Assembly: GCF_003201595.1 (NCBI RefSeq)
Contig: NZ_QJJS01000025.1
Coordinates: 1 to 44,746, forward strand
Direction of reading: 5' to 3'
DNA length: 44,746 nucleotides
Origin: Sphaerotilus hippei
GTDB taxonomy: Bacteria > Pseudomonadota > Gammaproteobacteria > Burkholderiales > Burkholderiaceae_C
Positions 1 through 8,041 of this stretch are shown here, piece after piece (position 1 is the stretch's first letter; each line of letters opens with the position of its first letter). Made by a program: the position numbers and the translations under genes. The notes below the pieces were generated by a model. That model did not search any database and was not told where the DNA came from. It saw only the letters and a list, made by a program, of their open reading frames with translations.

Positions 1-112
1 CAAAATGTATCCAGTCCGCTCCCGCGGCCAGTACGTTGCGGACCTCTTCTCCCAGCCGGGCGAAGTCGGCCGACAGGATGCTGGGGGCGATGCGGAAGGT
101 GGGACGAGTCAT
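1..112 (-). CDS. rpe: Ribulose-phosphate 3-epimerase, N-terminal fragment
   Basis: Read on the minus strand from the ATG at 112, the peptide begins [20 protein letters not shown] and continues through AAGADWIHF before leaving the window. The [11 protein letters not shown] start and the GADWIHFD-type segment are the N-terminus and second strand of ribulose-5-phosphate 3-epimerase, a TIM-barrel enzyme that interconverts ribulose-5-phosphate and xylulose-5-phosphate in the pentose phosphate and Calvin cycles. Only about 37 residues are present, because the gene runs off the left edge. It is divergent from apaG across an 80-base gap. The family call rests on a highly conserved N-terminus; the metal ligands lie outside the window. 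Confidence 0.9.
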   Translation of the reverse strand, partial: MTRPTFRIAPSILSADFARLGEEVRNVLAAGADWIHF

Positions 113-192
113 GGCGCGGATTGTAGGCAAGCGCGGAAGCGGGAACTTTCCGCACTGCAGCATGTTCTGAAATGAGCCTCTATCATGCAACG

Positions 193-567
193 ATGCCAGC
201 GCAACCCTTCATCTGCACCGTCACGCCCCAGTTCCTGCCGGAACAGACCGATCCGGCCCAAGGCATCTATGGGTTCTCGTACACCGTGACGGTCACCAAC
301 AGCGGGCAGGTGCCCGCGCAGCTGATCGCCCGCCACTGGATCATCACCGACGCGACCGGCCACACCGAGGAGGTGCGCGGCCTGGGCGTGATCGGCCACC
401 AGCCGCTGCTGCAACCCGGCGAGCGCTTCGAATACACCAGCTGGACCCGCATCGCGACCCCCCGCGGCCGCATGCAGGGCACCTTCTTCTGCATCACGGA
501 GAACGCCGAATGGTTCGAGACCCCCGTCCCAGCCTTCGAGCTGTCCCAAGCCCGAGCCCTTCATTGA
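193..567 (+). CDS. apaG: ApaG protein
   Basis: This 124-residue protein is a single ApaG (DUF525) domain with an immunoglobulin-like beta fold. Recognisable segments are [45 protein letters not shown] and GRMQGTFF, in the same order and spacing as Escherichia coli ApaG (125 residues). The ATG at 193 is preferred because it gives the family's usual length; an in-frame ATG at 172 would add seven residues. ApaG is linked to Co2+/Mg2+ resistance in enteric bacteria, but its molecular activity is not firmly known. The next gene starts inside the 3' end of apaG, so the two are probably translationally coupled. Confidence 0.93.
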   Translation: MPAQPFICTVTPQFLPEQTDPAQGIYGFSYTVTVTNSGQVPAQLIARHWIITDATGHTEEVRGLGVIGHQPLLQPGERFEYTSWTRIATPRGRMQGTFFCITENAEWFETPVPAFELSQARALH

Positions 568-2669
568 TCAAGCGACTGTCGACTGCACTGACCCGCTGGC
601 GGACCCGCCGGGACTGGGACCTCACCTCACTGCTCAACGCCGCCAGCACACCGGGCTCCCTGCCCGAGCGCCACCTCTGGCTGATCCGGCTGGCCGAATG
701 GCTGCGCAGCGCCCCGCCCCGCACCGGCCTGGGCAGCACCACCCCCGCCAGCCCCACCGATGAACTGCCGACCGAACCCGGTGTCGGGGCGCTGTCGGCC
801 AACCCGGCCACCCCCTGGCCGGTGCGGCGCCTGCGCCACCTGCTCAACGTGCTGGAGCGCCACCCCGAACATGCCCGGCAGGTCCGCCAGATCCTGCGCT
901 CGGTGCTATCGGACACCAGCCTGAGCGGCCTGCTGGCCGACTTCGGCTTCGCGCCACGCACCGCCTTCGCCAGCGAGCTGGCCGAACGCCTGCGCCTGGC
1001 CTGCCTGCCCGGCACGCCCGAGACCGAAGACCTGGGCGAGCTGTTCCAGCTGGTCTTCGACCACCCGGACGACGCGCACTGGCTGGAGGCGGTGGACTCG
1101 ACCACGCTGCAGCGCCTGGGCGCGCTGCTGGTCGACGAACCGATGGTCGAGCGTTGGCGCCTCGCGCTGTTCGACTCGATCCAGCTGCTGGCCAGCCAGG
1201 TGCGCGCCACCGCGATGTCGCCGCAGATGCGCCAGCGCATCGATGCCGACCTGATGGCGCAGCGCCCGTTCTACCAGCTGGCCAGCGCCGCCGAGCAGCT
1301 CGAGGAATGCGAGGGCGATGCCGCACGGCTGGCGCAGCAGGTGCAGCACCTGCGCACGCTGCTGCCGCTGTGCCGCCAGGCCGCCGCCAGCGTGCGCCGC
1401 CACCTGGAGGCCTACGGCATTTCGGTGGACGTGGTGTTCCAGGCCCGCCAGATGCAGCTGCGCTGCGACCGCATCGATGCGCTGCTGACCTGCCTGGTCT
1501 CGACCGAGCCGGCGCGGGACTGGCAAGGGCTGGTCGTGCAGCTGGCCGGCGTGCTGCAGTCGCGCCGCGGCCTGCGCCGCCTGTTCTCGCAGCACTATTC
1601 GCTGCTGGCGCGGCTGGTGACCGAGCGCAATGCCGAGACCGGCGAGCACTACATCACCCGCACCGGCGACGAGTACCGCGACATGCTGTGGCGCGCCTGC
1701 GGCGGCGGGCTGGTCATCGCCGGCACCACCTTCCTGAAGTTCTTCATCGGCCTGCTGGGCTTCACCACGCTGTGGGCCGGCTTCTGGGCCGGCATCAACT
1801 ACGCCGGCAGCTTCGTGCTGATCCACCTGCTGCACTGGACGGTGGCGACCAAGCAGCCGGCGATGACCGCGCCGGCCATGGCCGCCAAGCTCGACGGCAC
1901 GGTGCTGACCGACGAGGCGATCGACGGTTTCGTCGACGAGGTGGCGCACCTGATCCGCTCGCAGATCGCCGGCATCGTCGGCAACCTGATGGTCGTCGTC
2001 CCGGTGGTGCTGGCGCTGCAGGCGCTCGCCTGGTGGATGGCGGGCGCCCCGCTGATCAGCGCGACCGAGGCGCACCATGCGCTCGAGAAGCTCACGCTGC
2101 CGGGGCCGACGCTGGCCTATGCCGCCTTCACGGGCGTGCTGCTGTTCGCCTCGAGCCTGATCGCCGGCTGGGTCGAGAACTGGTTCGTCTGGCACCGGCT
2201 CGACAGCGCGATCGCCTGGAACCCGAGGTTCGTGCGCCTGCTGGGCGCGGGCCGGGCGCAGCGCTGGTCCCGCTGGTGGCGAGACAACATCTCCGGCATC
2301 GCCGCCAACGTGTCGCTGGGGCTGATGCTGGGCATGGTGCCGGCGCTGGCCAGCATCCTGGCCCTGCCGGTCGAGGTGCGCCACGTGACGCTGTCGACCG
2401 GCCAGATCGCCGCGGCGCTGGGCACGCTCAAGAGCGCGGCGCTGCACGAGCCGCTGTTCTGGTGGAGCATCGCCGCCATCCCCTTCACCGGGGCGCTGAA
2501 CCTGCTGGTGAGCTTCCTGCTCGCCTTCAAGGTGGCGCTGCGCTCGCGCGGGCTGAAGCTGCGTGAACGGGGTCGCCTGTACGCGGCGCTGCGCGAGCGG
2601 CTGCGCGACGATCCGGCCAGCTTCCTGCGCCCGCCGCGCACGGGCCCGGCCGCGCCGGGCCCGCACTGA
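510..2669 (+). CDS. Gcr-family membrane protein (annotated 'site-specific recombinase')
   Basis: The 719-residue protein matches what I recall of the Gcr/COG4389 family, usually labelled site-specific recombinase in betaproteobacteria and commonly found beside apaG. The first ~390 residues are soluble, Leu/Arg-rich and probably helical. From about residue 397 to 675 there are around six hydrophobic segments (near 397–415, 423–443, 488–512, 536–555, 596–620 and 648–675). I see neither a serine- nor a tyrosine-recombinase motif, so the family name does not fit the visible architecture. The ATG at 510 has a GGAG eight bases upstream, inside apaG, and overlaps apaG by 58 bases. A TTG at 564 would instead overlap the apaG stop by three bases (564–567 region) and is a weaker alternative. 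Confidence 0.8.
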   Translation: MVRDPRPSLRAVPSPSPSLIKRLSTALTRWRTRRDWDLTSLLNAASTPGSLPERHLWLIRLAEWLRSAPPRTGLGSTTPASPTDELPTEPGVGALSANPATPWPVRRLRHLLNVLERHPEHARQVRQILRSVLSDTSLSGLLADFGFAPRTAFASELAERLRLACLPGTPETEDLGELFQLVFDHPDDAHWLEAVDSTTLQRLGALLVDEPMVERWRLALFDSIQLLASQVRATAMSPQMRQRIDADLMAQRPFYQLASAAEQLEECEGDAARLAQQVQHLRTLLPLCRQAAASVRRHLEAYGISVDVVFQARQMQLRCDRIDALLTCLVSTEPARDWQGLVVQLAGVLQSRRGLRRLFSQHYSLLARLVTERNAETGEHYITRTGDEYRDMLWRACGGGLVIAGTTFLKFFIGLLGFTTLWAGFWAGINYAGSFVLIHLLHWTVATKQPAMTAPAMAAKLDGTVLTDEAIDGFVDEVAHLIRSQIAGIVGNLMVVVPVVLALQALAWWMAGAPLISATEAHHALEKLTLPGPTLAYAAFTGVLLFASSLIAGWVENWFVWHRLDSAIAWNPRFVRLLGAGRAQRWSRWWRDNISGIAANVSLGLMLGMVPALASILALPVEVRHVTLSTGQIAAALGTLKSAALHEPLFWWSIAAIPFTGALNLLVSFLLAFKVALRSRGLKLRERGRLYAALRERLRDDPASFLRPPRTGPAAPGPH

Positions 2670-2697
2670 GCACACCCGCAGCCCGGACCCGGGCGGC

Positions 2698-2850
2698 TCA
2701 GCGACGCGCCGGTGGTGGATCGTCCGGCGTGTCCTCGTCCTCGGGTGGCGCCGCGCGCTCCCCGTGGCGGCGGCCGGAGAACATCGTCCACCAGACGATG
2801 GCCACCAGCAGCAGCCCGGCGCCGAGGGCTTCAAGCAGAATCAGCCACAT
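2698..2850 (-). CDS. Small single-pass membrane protein, 50 aa
   Basis: On the minus strand an ATG at 2850 opens a 50-codon frame. It begins MWLILLEALGAGLLLVAIVW, followed by WTMFSGRRHGER and a Pro/Asp/Glu-rich tail ending PPPARR. The first ~24 residues are one hydrophobic helix, and the basic GRRHGER just after it is consistent with a short N-terminal anchor and an inside-facing tail. I do not recognise a named family; comparable short membrane peptides occur in Burkholderiales and are often missed. The gene lies between the Gcr-family gene and mltA, on the opposite strand, with its start close to the mltA leader. No strong Shine–Dalgarno sequence is visible. Support comes from the clean hydrophobic/charged organisation. 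Confidence 0.6.
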   Translation of the reverse strand: MWLILLEALGAGLLLVAIVWWTMFSGRRHGERAAPPEDEDTPDDPPPARR

Positions 2851-2908
2851 GCCGATGTCGTCCTTGTCTCTTCAGCCTGCCTGCGGCAGGTCGGGTTCAC
2901 CCGCGCCG

Positions 2909-4249
2909 ATGGGCCGCCGGTGGGCCGCTCCGATTCTATTGAGCCTGCTGGCCGCCTGCGGCACCTCCAGCATGGACACCCGCCAGAACCTGCCGCCGCT
3001 GGAACCGGTGCCGGCACCGGCCCCCGAACCGCCGGCCCCGCTGTCCGACGGCGGCGAGGTGCGCCTGACCACCAAGGGCCGCTGGGTGCGCAGCGACTGG
3101 ACCGCCCTGCCCGGCTGGCAGGCCGACAGCGTGCGCCAGGCTTGGCCGGCGCTGTGGCGCAGCTGCGAGCGGGTGCTGAACACGGGCCTGGCCAACCGCC
3201 CCGTCACCACGCCCGCCCGCCCGGCCGCCGTGCCGACGGCCACCACCGCACGCCCGGACCCCGCCGCGCTGCTGAACGGCAACGGCGCCGTGCCGGCCCC
3301 GGCGCCCGGCTACGACACCGCCAGCGCCGCGCTGTTCGCCCGCCACTGGAGCCCGACCTGCCGGGCCGTGCGGGCGCTCGGGCCGAACGCGGACGAGAAC
3401 ACCGCGCGGGACTTCCTGACCAGCCGCCTGCAGCCCTGGCGGGTCGAGAGCGCCGAGGGCCGTGCCGACGGCATGATGACCGGCTACTTCGAGCCGCTGG
3501 TCGAGGCCAGCCGGGTGCGCTCCGAACGCCACGCCGTGCCGCTGCACGGCGTGCCGGCCGACCTGGCCCTGCGCCAGCCCTGGTACAGCCGCACGCAGAT
3601 CGACACCCTGCCCGAGGCCCAGGCCGCGCTGGCCGGGCGCGAGATCGCCTGGGTGGCCGATCCGCTCGAGGCGCTGATGCTGCAGATCCAGGGCTCGGGC
3701 CGGCTGGTGCTGGCCCCGCAGGGCCCCGCCGGCGAGCGGCGGGTGGTGCGCGTGGCCTTTGCCGCCCACAACGGCCAGCCTTACCAGTCGGTGGGGCGCT
3801 GGCTGGTCGACCAGGGCGCGTTCACGCTCGAGCAGGCCAGCTGGCCGGCGATCCGCCAGTGGGCGCGCCAGAACCCGCAGCGGGTGCGCGAGATGCTGCA
3901 GGCCAATCCACGTTATGTCTTCTTCCGCGAGGAGGCGCTGCCGGATCCGAACGTGGGGGCACTGGGTGCGCAGGGCGTGCCGCTGACCCCGGGGCGATCC
4001 ATCGCCGTCGACCGCGACAGCATTCCCTACGGCACCCCCGTCTGGCTGGCCAGCACCGAACCCCAGCCGTGGAGCCTGAACCCGCCCCCCGCACGGCCGA
4101 TGCAGCGCCTGGTGGTCGCCCAGGACACCGGCAGCGCCATCCTCGGCGCGGTGCGGGCCGACTTCTTCTGGGGCTGGGGCGACGGCATCGAGGACCGCGC
4201 CGGACGCACCAAGCAGCCGCTGCGGCTGTGGGTGCTCTGGCCCCGCTGA
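2909..4249 (+). CDS. mltA: Membrane-bound lytic murein transglycosylase A (lipoprotein)
   Basis: From the ATG at 2909 the protein has 446 residues. It starts MGRRWAAPILLSLLAACG, a short lipoprotein signal with lipobox LAAC and lipidated Cys17, followed by a Pro/Ala-rich linker. The MltA core includes FLTSRLQPWRV, GMMTGYFEPLVEASR, LMLQIQGSGRL and YVFFREE. The C-terminal 3D domain carries AQDTGSAI, with the family's catalytic Asp at about residue 406, then GWGDGIEDRAG. MltA cleaves the beta-1,4 bond between MurNAc and GlcNAc with 1,6-anhydro formation at the outer membrane. In-frame ATGs at 2849 and 2855 would lengthen the n-region and cannot be excluded. A MipA/OmpV-family gene follows 119 bases downstream on the same strand. 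Confidence 0.92.
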   Translation: MGRRWAAPILLSLLAACGTSSMDTRQNLPPLEPVPAPAPEPPAPLSDGGEVRLTTKGRWVRSDWTALPGWQADSVRQAWPALWRSCERVLNTGLANRPVTTPARPAAVPTATTARPDPAALLNGNGAVPAPAPGYDTASAALFARHWSPTCRAVRALGPNADENTARDFLTSRLQPWRVESAEGRADGMMTGYFEPLVEASRVRSERHAVPLHGVPADLALRQPWYSRTQIDTLPEAQAALAGREIAWVADPLEALMLQIQGSGRLVLAPQGPAGERRVVRVAFAAHNGQPYQSVGRWLVDQGAFTLEQASWPAIRQWARQNPQRVREMLQANPRYVFFREEALPDPNVGALGAQGVPLTPGRSIAVDRDSIPYGTPVWLASTEPQPWSLNPPPARPMQRLVVAQDTGSAILGAVRADFFWGWGDGIEDRAGRTKQPLRLWVLWPR

Positions 4250-4368
4250 CCCGGTTCGACCGAATGCCCCGGCCATTCACCCACCGTGGGCAGAAGATCG
4301 GCGATGTGCTGTGATCGGGCCTGCAGCTCCGGCCACCGGGGCACTTTCCTGTTTTTGACGGACCCCTC

Positions 4369-5181
4369 ATGCACCCATCCACACCCTCGAGCCGGACACG
4401 CTCTCCCTCCCTGCGCCGCTGGGCCGCCCTGTCGAGCGGCGCGCTGCTGCTGGGCGCCCACGCCGCCGCCACGGCCCAGGCACCGGCCAGCGAGGGCTGG
4501 ACCTTCCGCCTCGGCCCCACGCTGGTGGCCGGCCCCACCCACCCGGGCTCCGACCAGTCGAAGCTGCGGCTGCTGCCCAACTTCGAGGCGCGGCGCGGCC
4601 TGCTGACGATCGATCCGGTGCTCGGCGTGGGCATCGACTGGCAGGACGGCAGCGGGCTGCGGCTGCGCGGCGGGATCGGGCTGGACTTCAGCGCCCGCCA
4701 GGCCGAGGACGACGACCGCCTGCGCGGGCTCGAGGAGCTCAAGGGCACGGCGGCGCTGCGGCTGGGCGCCGAGCAGCGCCTGGGTCCGTGGACGGTGGGC
4801 GGGCGGCTGGTCAGCCGGCTGGCGCGCCAGTCGCAGCGCGGCAGCACGCTCGACACCGAGCTGGGCTACTCGCTGTACAGCGGCCCGCAAGGCGCCCTCA
4901 GCTCCGGCGTGTCGGTGCGCTGGATGGACGGGCTGTACGCGCGCCATTTTTTCGGCATCGACGCGTCCCAGGCCGCGATCAGCGGCCTGCCGGTCCACGC
5001 CGCGCACGGCGGGCTGATGAGCGCCGGCCTCTACGCGCAGGCCTTCGAGCGCCTGGATGCGAACTGGTCGGGCTTCGCGCGCCTGAACCTGCAGCGGCTC
5101 CAGGGCGATGCCGCCGACAGCCCGGTCACGCGCCGGCGCCTGCAGACGACCCTGGTGCTCGGCGTCAGCCGGCAGTTCTGA
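4369..5181 (+). CDS. MipA/OmpV family outer membrane protein
   Basis: The 270-residue product has an N-terminal signal peptide with an Arg-rich n-region, an Ala/Leu core and probable cleavage after ATAQA near residue 37. The mature part is a run of alternating-hydrophobicity strands (FRLGPTLVAGP, LRLRGGIGLDFSA, LDTELGYSLY, SSGVSVRWMDG, SAGLYAQAFERL). It ends TTLVLGVSRQF, a terminal aromatic residue typical of beta-barrels. The opening GPTLVAGPTHPGSDQSK and the 'LPNFEARRGLLTIDP' type of segment fit the MipA/OmpV family. E. coli MipA bridges MltA and a penicillin-binding protein, so the position directly after mltA supports a role in the same murein-remodelling complex; that link is inferred. 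It converges with the oxidase gene, and its stop codon lies in a hairpin. Confidence 0.88.
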   Translation: MHPSTPSSRTRSPSLRRWAALSSGALLLGAHAAATAQAPASEGWTFRLGPTLVAGPTHPGSDQSKLRLLPNFEARRGLLTIDPVLGVGIDWQDGSGLRLRGGIGLDFSARQAEDDDRLRGLEELKGTAALRLGAEQRLGPWTVGGRLVSRLARQSQRGSTLDTELGYSLYSGPQGALSSGVSVRWMDGLYARHFFGIDASQAAISGLPVHAAHGGLMSAGLYAQAFERLDANWSGFARLNLQRLQGDAADSPVTRRRLQTTLVLGVSRQF

Positions 5182-5206
5182 GCCGGCACGGGGGCCGGCC
5201 GGCTCA
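5179..5206. terminator. Inverted repeat spanning two convergent stop codons
   Basis: TGAGCCGG at 5179–5186 is perfectly complementary to CCGGCTCA at 5199–5206, giving an 8-bp stem with a 12-base GC-rich loop. The outer bases are the TGA of the mipA-like gene and, on the other strand, the TGA of the convergent oxidase gene. There is no T-run on either side, so it may terminate weakly, act as an RNA 3'-end stabiliser, or simply be GC-rich coincidence. Confidence 0.5.
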
Positions 5207-6496
5207 GAGACCGAGCCGGTCGCGCAGGTCGTAGTAGACCGCCCCGAGTGCGGTGAACGGCACCCGCAGCAGCCGCCCGCCCGGGAACGGCAGGTGCGGC
5301 AGGCCGGCGAACGCGTCGAAGCGCCCGGCCTGGCCGCGGATCACCTCGCTCAGCACCCGGCCGATCAGGTGGGTGAAGGTCACGCCATGGCCGGAGCAGC
5401 CCTGCGAGTAGTAGACGTTGGGCGCCAGCCGTCCCACCTGCGGCAGGCGCGACAGCGTGAGCAGGAAGTTGCCCGTCCAGGCGTAGTCGATGCGCACGCC
5501 GCGCAGCTGCGGGAAGGTGCGCTCCAGCTTGGGCCGGATGATGGACTCGATGTGCGCCGGATCACGCGCCCCGTAGATCACGCCGCCGCCGTAGAGCAGC
5601 CGCCGGTCGGCCGACAGGCGGAAGTAGTCGAGCAGGAAGTTGCTGTCCTCGACGCAGTGGCCGGTGGGCATCAGCTCGGGAAACCGCTCGCCCAGCGGCT
5701 CGGTGGCGATCACCTGGGTGCCGCAGGGCATCGAGCGCCCGCTCAGCTGGGGCTCGAGCCCGCCGAGGTAGGCATTGCCCGCCACGATGACGAAGCGCGC
5801 CCGCACCTGCCCCGCCGCGGTGTGCACCACCGCGGGGTCGCCGCGCTCGATGCGCACCACCGGCGAGGCCTCGTGGATCACGCCGCCGAGCGACTCGAAG
5901 GCCATCGCCTCGCCCTGGGCCAGGCGCAGCGGGTGCACATGGCCCGCGCTGCGGTCCAGCAGCGAGGCCTTGTAGCGGCCCGAGCCGATGTGGCGCGCCG
6001 TCTGGGCGGCGTCGAGCAGCTCCAGCTCGCGGTGGCCGTGACGCTGCCAGAGCGCCTGGTGGTGCTCGAGCTGGCGCACCTGACGCTCGTTCAGCGCGGC
6101 GAACATGCTCCCGGGCCGGAAATGGCAGTCGATGCCGTAGCGCTCGATGCGCTCGCGGATGATGGCCGCGCCCTCGAAGGCCATGCTGCCCAGGCTGCGC
6201 GCCACCGCCGCGCCATGGCGGGCCTCGATGACGTCCAGGTCACGCGAGTAGCTGTGCACCAGCTGGCCGCCATTGCGCCCGGACGCGCCCCAGCCGACCT
6301 GCGAGGCCTCCAGCAGCACCACCTTGAAGCCCGCCTCGGCCAGGTGCAGCGCCGACGACAGGCCGGTGTAGCCCCCGCCGACGATGCAGACATCGGCCTG
6401 GACCGCGCCGGCCAGCGCCGGGCGCGCGGGCTGGGGCAGGCCGGAGGCCGCGTAGTAGGACGGGGCGTGGGGTGCGGTGACTGCGATGGTGGTCAT
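5204..6496 (-). CDS. FAD-dependent amine oxidoreductase, PuuB/DadA-like
   Basis: This 430-residue enzyme carries a DAO-type FAD domain. An ADVCIVGGGYTGLSSALHLA dinucleotide-binding motif lies at about residues 34–53, followed by VVLLEASQVGWGASGRNGG, whose GASGRNGGQ signature is typical of gamma-glutamylputrescine oxidase (PuuB/OrdL) and related enzymes. Further family segments are YRFGPGSMFAAL-like 'CHFRPGSMFAAL', LLYGGGVIYGARD, and the C-terminal YYSQGCSGHGVTFTHLIGRVLSE, where the FAD-contacting GxSGHG loop sits. It likely oxidises an amine or glutamylated polyamine with release of aldehyde and H2O2, but the substrate is not proven and no puu genes adjoin it. It converges with the MipA-like gene and is divergent from the GlcG gene across 171 bases. 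Confidence 0.85.
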   Translation of the reverse strand: MTTIAVTAPHAPSYYAASGLPQPARPALAGAVQADVCIVGGGYTGLSSALHLAEAGFKVVLLEASQVGWGASGRNGGQLVHSYSRDLDVIEARHGAAVARSLGSMAFEGAAIIRERIERYGIDCHFRPGSMFAALNERQVRQLEHHQALWQRHGHRELELLDAAQTARHIGSGRYKASLLDRSAGHVHPLRLAQGEAMAFESLGGVIHEASPVVRIERGDPAVVHTAAGQVRARFVIVAGNAYLGGLEPQLSGRSMPCGTQVIATEPLGERFPELMPTGHCVEDSNFLLDYFRLSADRRLLYGGGVIYGARDPAHIESIIRPKLERTFPQLRGVRIDYAWTGNFLLTLSRLPQVGRLAPNVYYSQGCSGHGVTFTHLIGRVLSEVIRGQAGRFDAFAGLPHLPFPGGRLLRVPFTALGAVYYDLRDRLGL

Positions 6497-6667
6497 GCCG
6501 GAAGGAGGAAGTGGGGGAACACGGACTCAGCAAGGGTAGTGCCTGCAGCGGGCGGCTGCTGCCGGTCATGACCCCAGGTCACGACCGTCTTGATCGGGAT
6601 CAGGCAGACAGGGGCGTGTCGGCTTGTCACAATGCCGCTCCTGTTTTCATCCATCGGAATGCTGCAC

Positions 6668-7075
6668 ATGATCACCCGCCCCGCCCTGAGCCACGATGAC
6701 ATCCAGACGATCCTGGCGGCGTCGATCGCCGAAGCCCGCGCCAACCAGTGGGCCGTCACCATCGCCGTCGTCGACGACGGCGGCCACCTGCTGGGCCTGA
6801 CCCGCCTGGATGGCGCCGCGCCGCTGTCCTCGCACATCGCCCCGTCCAAGGCCCGCACGGCCGCGCTCGGCCGCCGCGAGACCAAGGCCTACGAGGACAT
6901 GATCAACCAGGGCCGCTACTCCTTCCTGAGCGCCCCGCTGGTCGACGGCCTGCTCGAGGGCGGCGTGCCGGTGGTCGTCGACGGCCACACCATCGGTGCC
7001 GTCGGCGTCAGCGGCGTGACCTCGGCGCAGGATGCGCAGGTCGCCAAGGCCGGCATCGCCGCGCTGCTGGGCTGA
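6668..7075 (+). CDS. GlcG/HbpS family heme-binding-like protein
   Basis: From the ATG at 6668 the product has 135 residues and is one GlcG/HbpS (DUF336) domain. Diagnostic segments are VTIAVVDDGGHLLGLTRLDGA, SKARTAALGR, GGVPVVVDGHTIGAVGVSG and AQDAQVAKAGIAAL. The family includes the heme-binding HbpS and the glycolate-operon protein GlcG; the role of most members is unknown. An ATG at 6659 would add three residues. Its neighbourhood holds a GlcD-type dehydrogenase gene at 8042–9469, which may reflect the glc-like association of GlcG with 2-hydroxyacid oxidation, although the two are on opposite strands. It is followed at once by an intrinsic terminator. Confidence 0.9.
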   Translation: MITRPALSHDDIQTILAASIAEARANQWAVTIAVVDDGGHLLGLTRLDGAAPLSSHIAPSKARTAALGRRETKAYEDMINQGRYSFLSAPLVDGLLEGGVPVVVDGHTIGAVGVSGVTSAQDAQVAKAGIAALLG

Positions 7076-7110
7076 TCACACGCCCGCGTCCGTCCGGCCC
7101 CGCCACACCG

Positions 7111-7140
7111 AGCCGCCGCCCGTCGGGCTGGCGGCTTTTT
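7111..7140 (+). terminator. Rho-independent terminator after the GlcG-family gene
   Basis: AGCCGCC (7111–7117) pairs with GGCGGCT (7130–7136 region). The inner GCCC/GGGC extends the stem with one bulged T, and a run of five T follows to 7140. It lies 36 bases after the stop of the GlcG-family gene and matches a textbook intrinsic terminator for plus-strand transcription. The minus strand lacks a matching U-tract, so it does not look bidirectional. Confidence 0.87.
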
Positions 7141-7165
7141 CATGGCCGCCCCGCCAGCAGACGAC

Positions 7166-7957
7166 TCAGAGGCTGGTGATCATGCCGCCGTCGACCCGCA
7201 CCACCGAGCCGGTGACGTAGGACGCGCGGGCGCTGGCCAGGAAGGTGACGACGTCGCCGTACTCCTGCGGCTCGCCGATCCGGCCGGCGGGGATGCTGGC
7301 CACGCTCTCGGCCGTGACGTCCTCGACCGCACGGCCGGTGCGGGCCGCCTTCTGCGTGTCGAGGAACTGCAGCCGCTCGGTGGCGATGCGTCCGGGCACG
7401 ACGATGTTGGCGGTGATGCCCTCGGCGGCGACCTCGCGGGCCAGCGTCTTGGACCAGGCCACCAGCGTCGAGCGCAGCGCGTTCGACAGGCCGAGGTTGG
7501 CGATCGGCGCGACCACGCCCGACGAGGTGCTGGTCAGGATGCGGCCGAAGCGGCGCTGGCGCATGCCGGGCAGCACCCGGTCGGTGATGGCGATGACCGA
7601 CATCACCATCGCCTGGAACTGCTGAGCCCAGAGCTCGGGCGCCTGGCCGGCGGCGGTCGTCGGTGGCGGTCCGCCGGTGTTGTTGACGAGGATGTCGACC
7701 GGGCCGAGCGCCTGCTCGATCGCCGTGACGCGCGCCTCGATGACCGACAGGTCGCCCAGGTCCCAGGGCAGCACCAGCAGCCGGGCGCCGGGCACCTCGG
7801 CCTCGATCGCCGCACGGGTCTGATCCAGCTTGGCGGGGGTGCGCCCGGCCAGCGCGACCTGCGCACCTTCGAGGGCCAGCGAGCGGGCGATCGCCGCCCC
7901 CAGGCCGCTGCCCGCGCCGAGCACCAGGGCCGTGCGGCCCGTCAGTCCGAGATCCAT
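7166..7957 (-). CDS. Divergent SDR family oxidoreductase lacking the YxxxK catalytic pair
   Basis: The 263-residue protein is a short-chain dehydrogenase/reductase by fold. It has TALVLGAGSGLGAAIARSLA (Gly-rich cofactor loop, residues ~9–28), DILVNNTGGPPP in place of the usual NNAG, a RILTSTSSG strand carrying the catalytic-type Ser, IVVPGRIATERL and a C-terminal YVTGSVVRVDGG. Where classical members have YxxxK, this one reads LGLSNALRS, so both the catalytic Tyr and Lys are missing. That pattern matches what I recall of a 'BKR-like' SDR subgroup with an imperfect tetrad. It may be catalytically altered or non-reductive. The SDR lies downstream of the GlcD-like gene on the same strand with an 84-base gap, so the two could be cotranscribed. 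Confidence 0.85.
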   Translation of the reverse strand: MDLGLTGRTALVLGAGSGLGAAIARSLALEGAQVALAGRTPAKLDQTRAAIEAEVPGARLLVLPWDLGDLSVIEARVTAIEQALGPVDILVNNTGGPPPTTAAGQAPELWAQQFQAMVMSVIAITDRVLPGMRQRRFGRILTSTSSGVVAPIANLGLSNALRSTLVAWSKTLAREVAAEGITANIVVPGRIATERLQFLDTQKAARTGRAVEDVTAESVASIPAGRIGEPQEYGDVVTFLASARASYVTGSVVRVDGGMITSL

Positions 7958-8041
7958 GTTCTTGCCCTCGAGGATGGAAAGGAGCGGGATCGTAGCCGGG
8001 CGGGCGGCCCCTGCACGGCGCAGGGTGGCCCGCCGCCGGAC

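Noticed and set aside
6511-6699. A short frame beginning with GTG after AAGGAGG near the PuuB-like start.
   Set aside because: The ribosome site is only two bases from the GTG, the frame has no recognisable features, and it overlaps the real GlcG-family start region.
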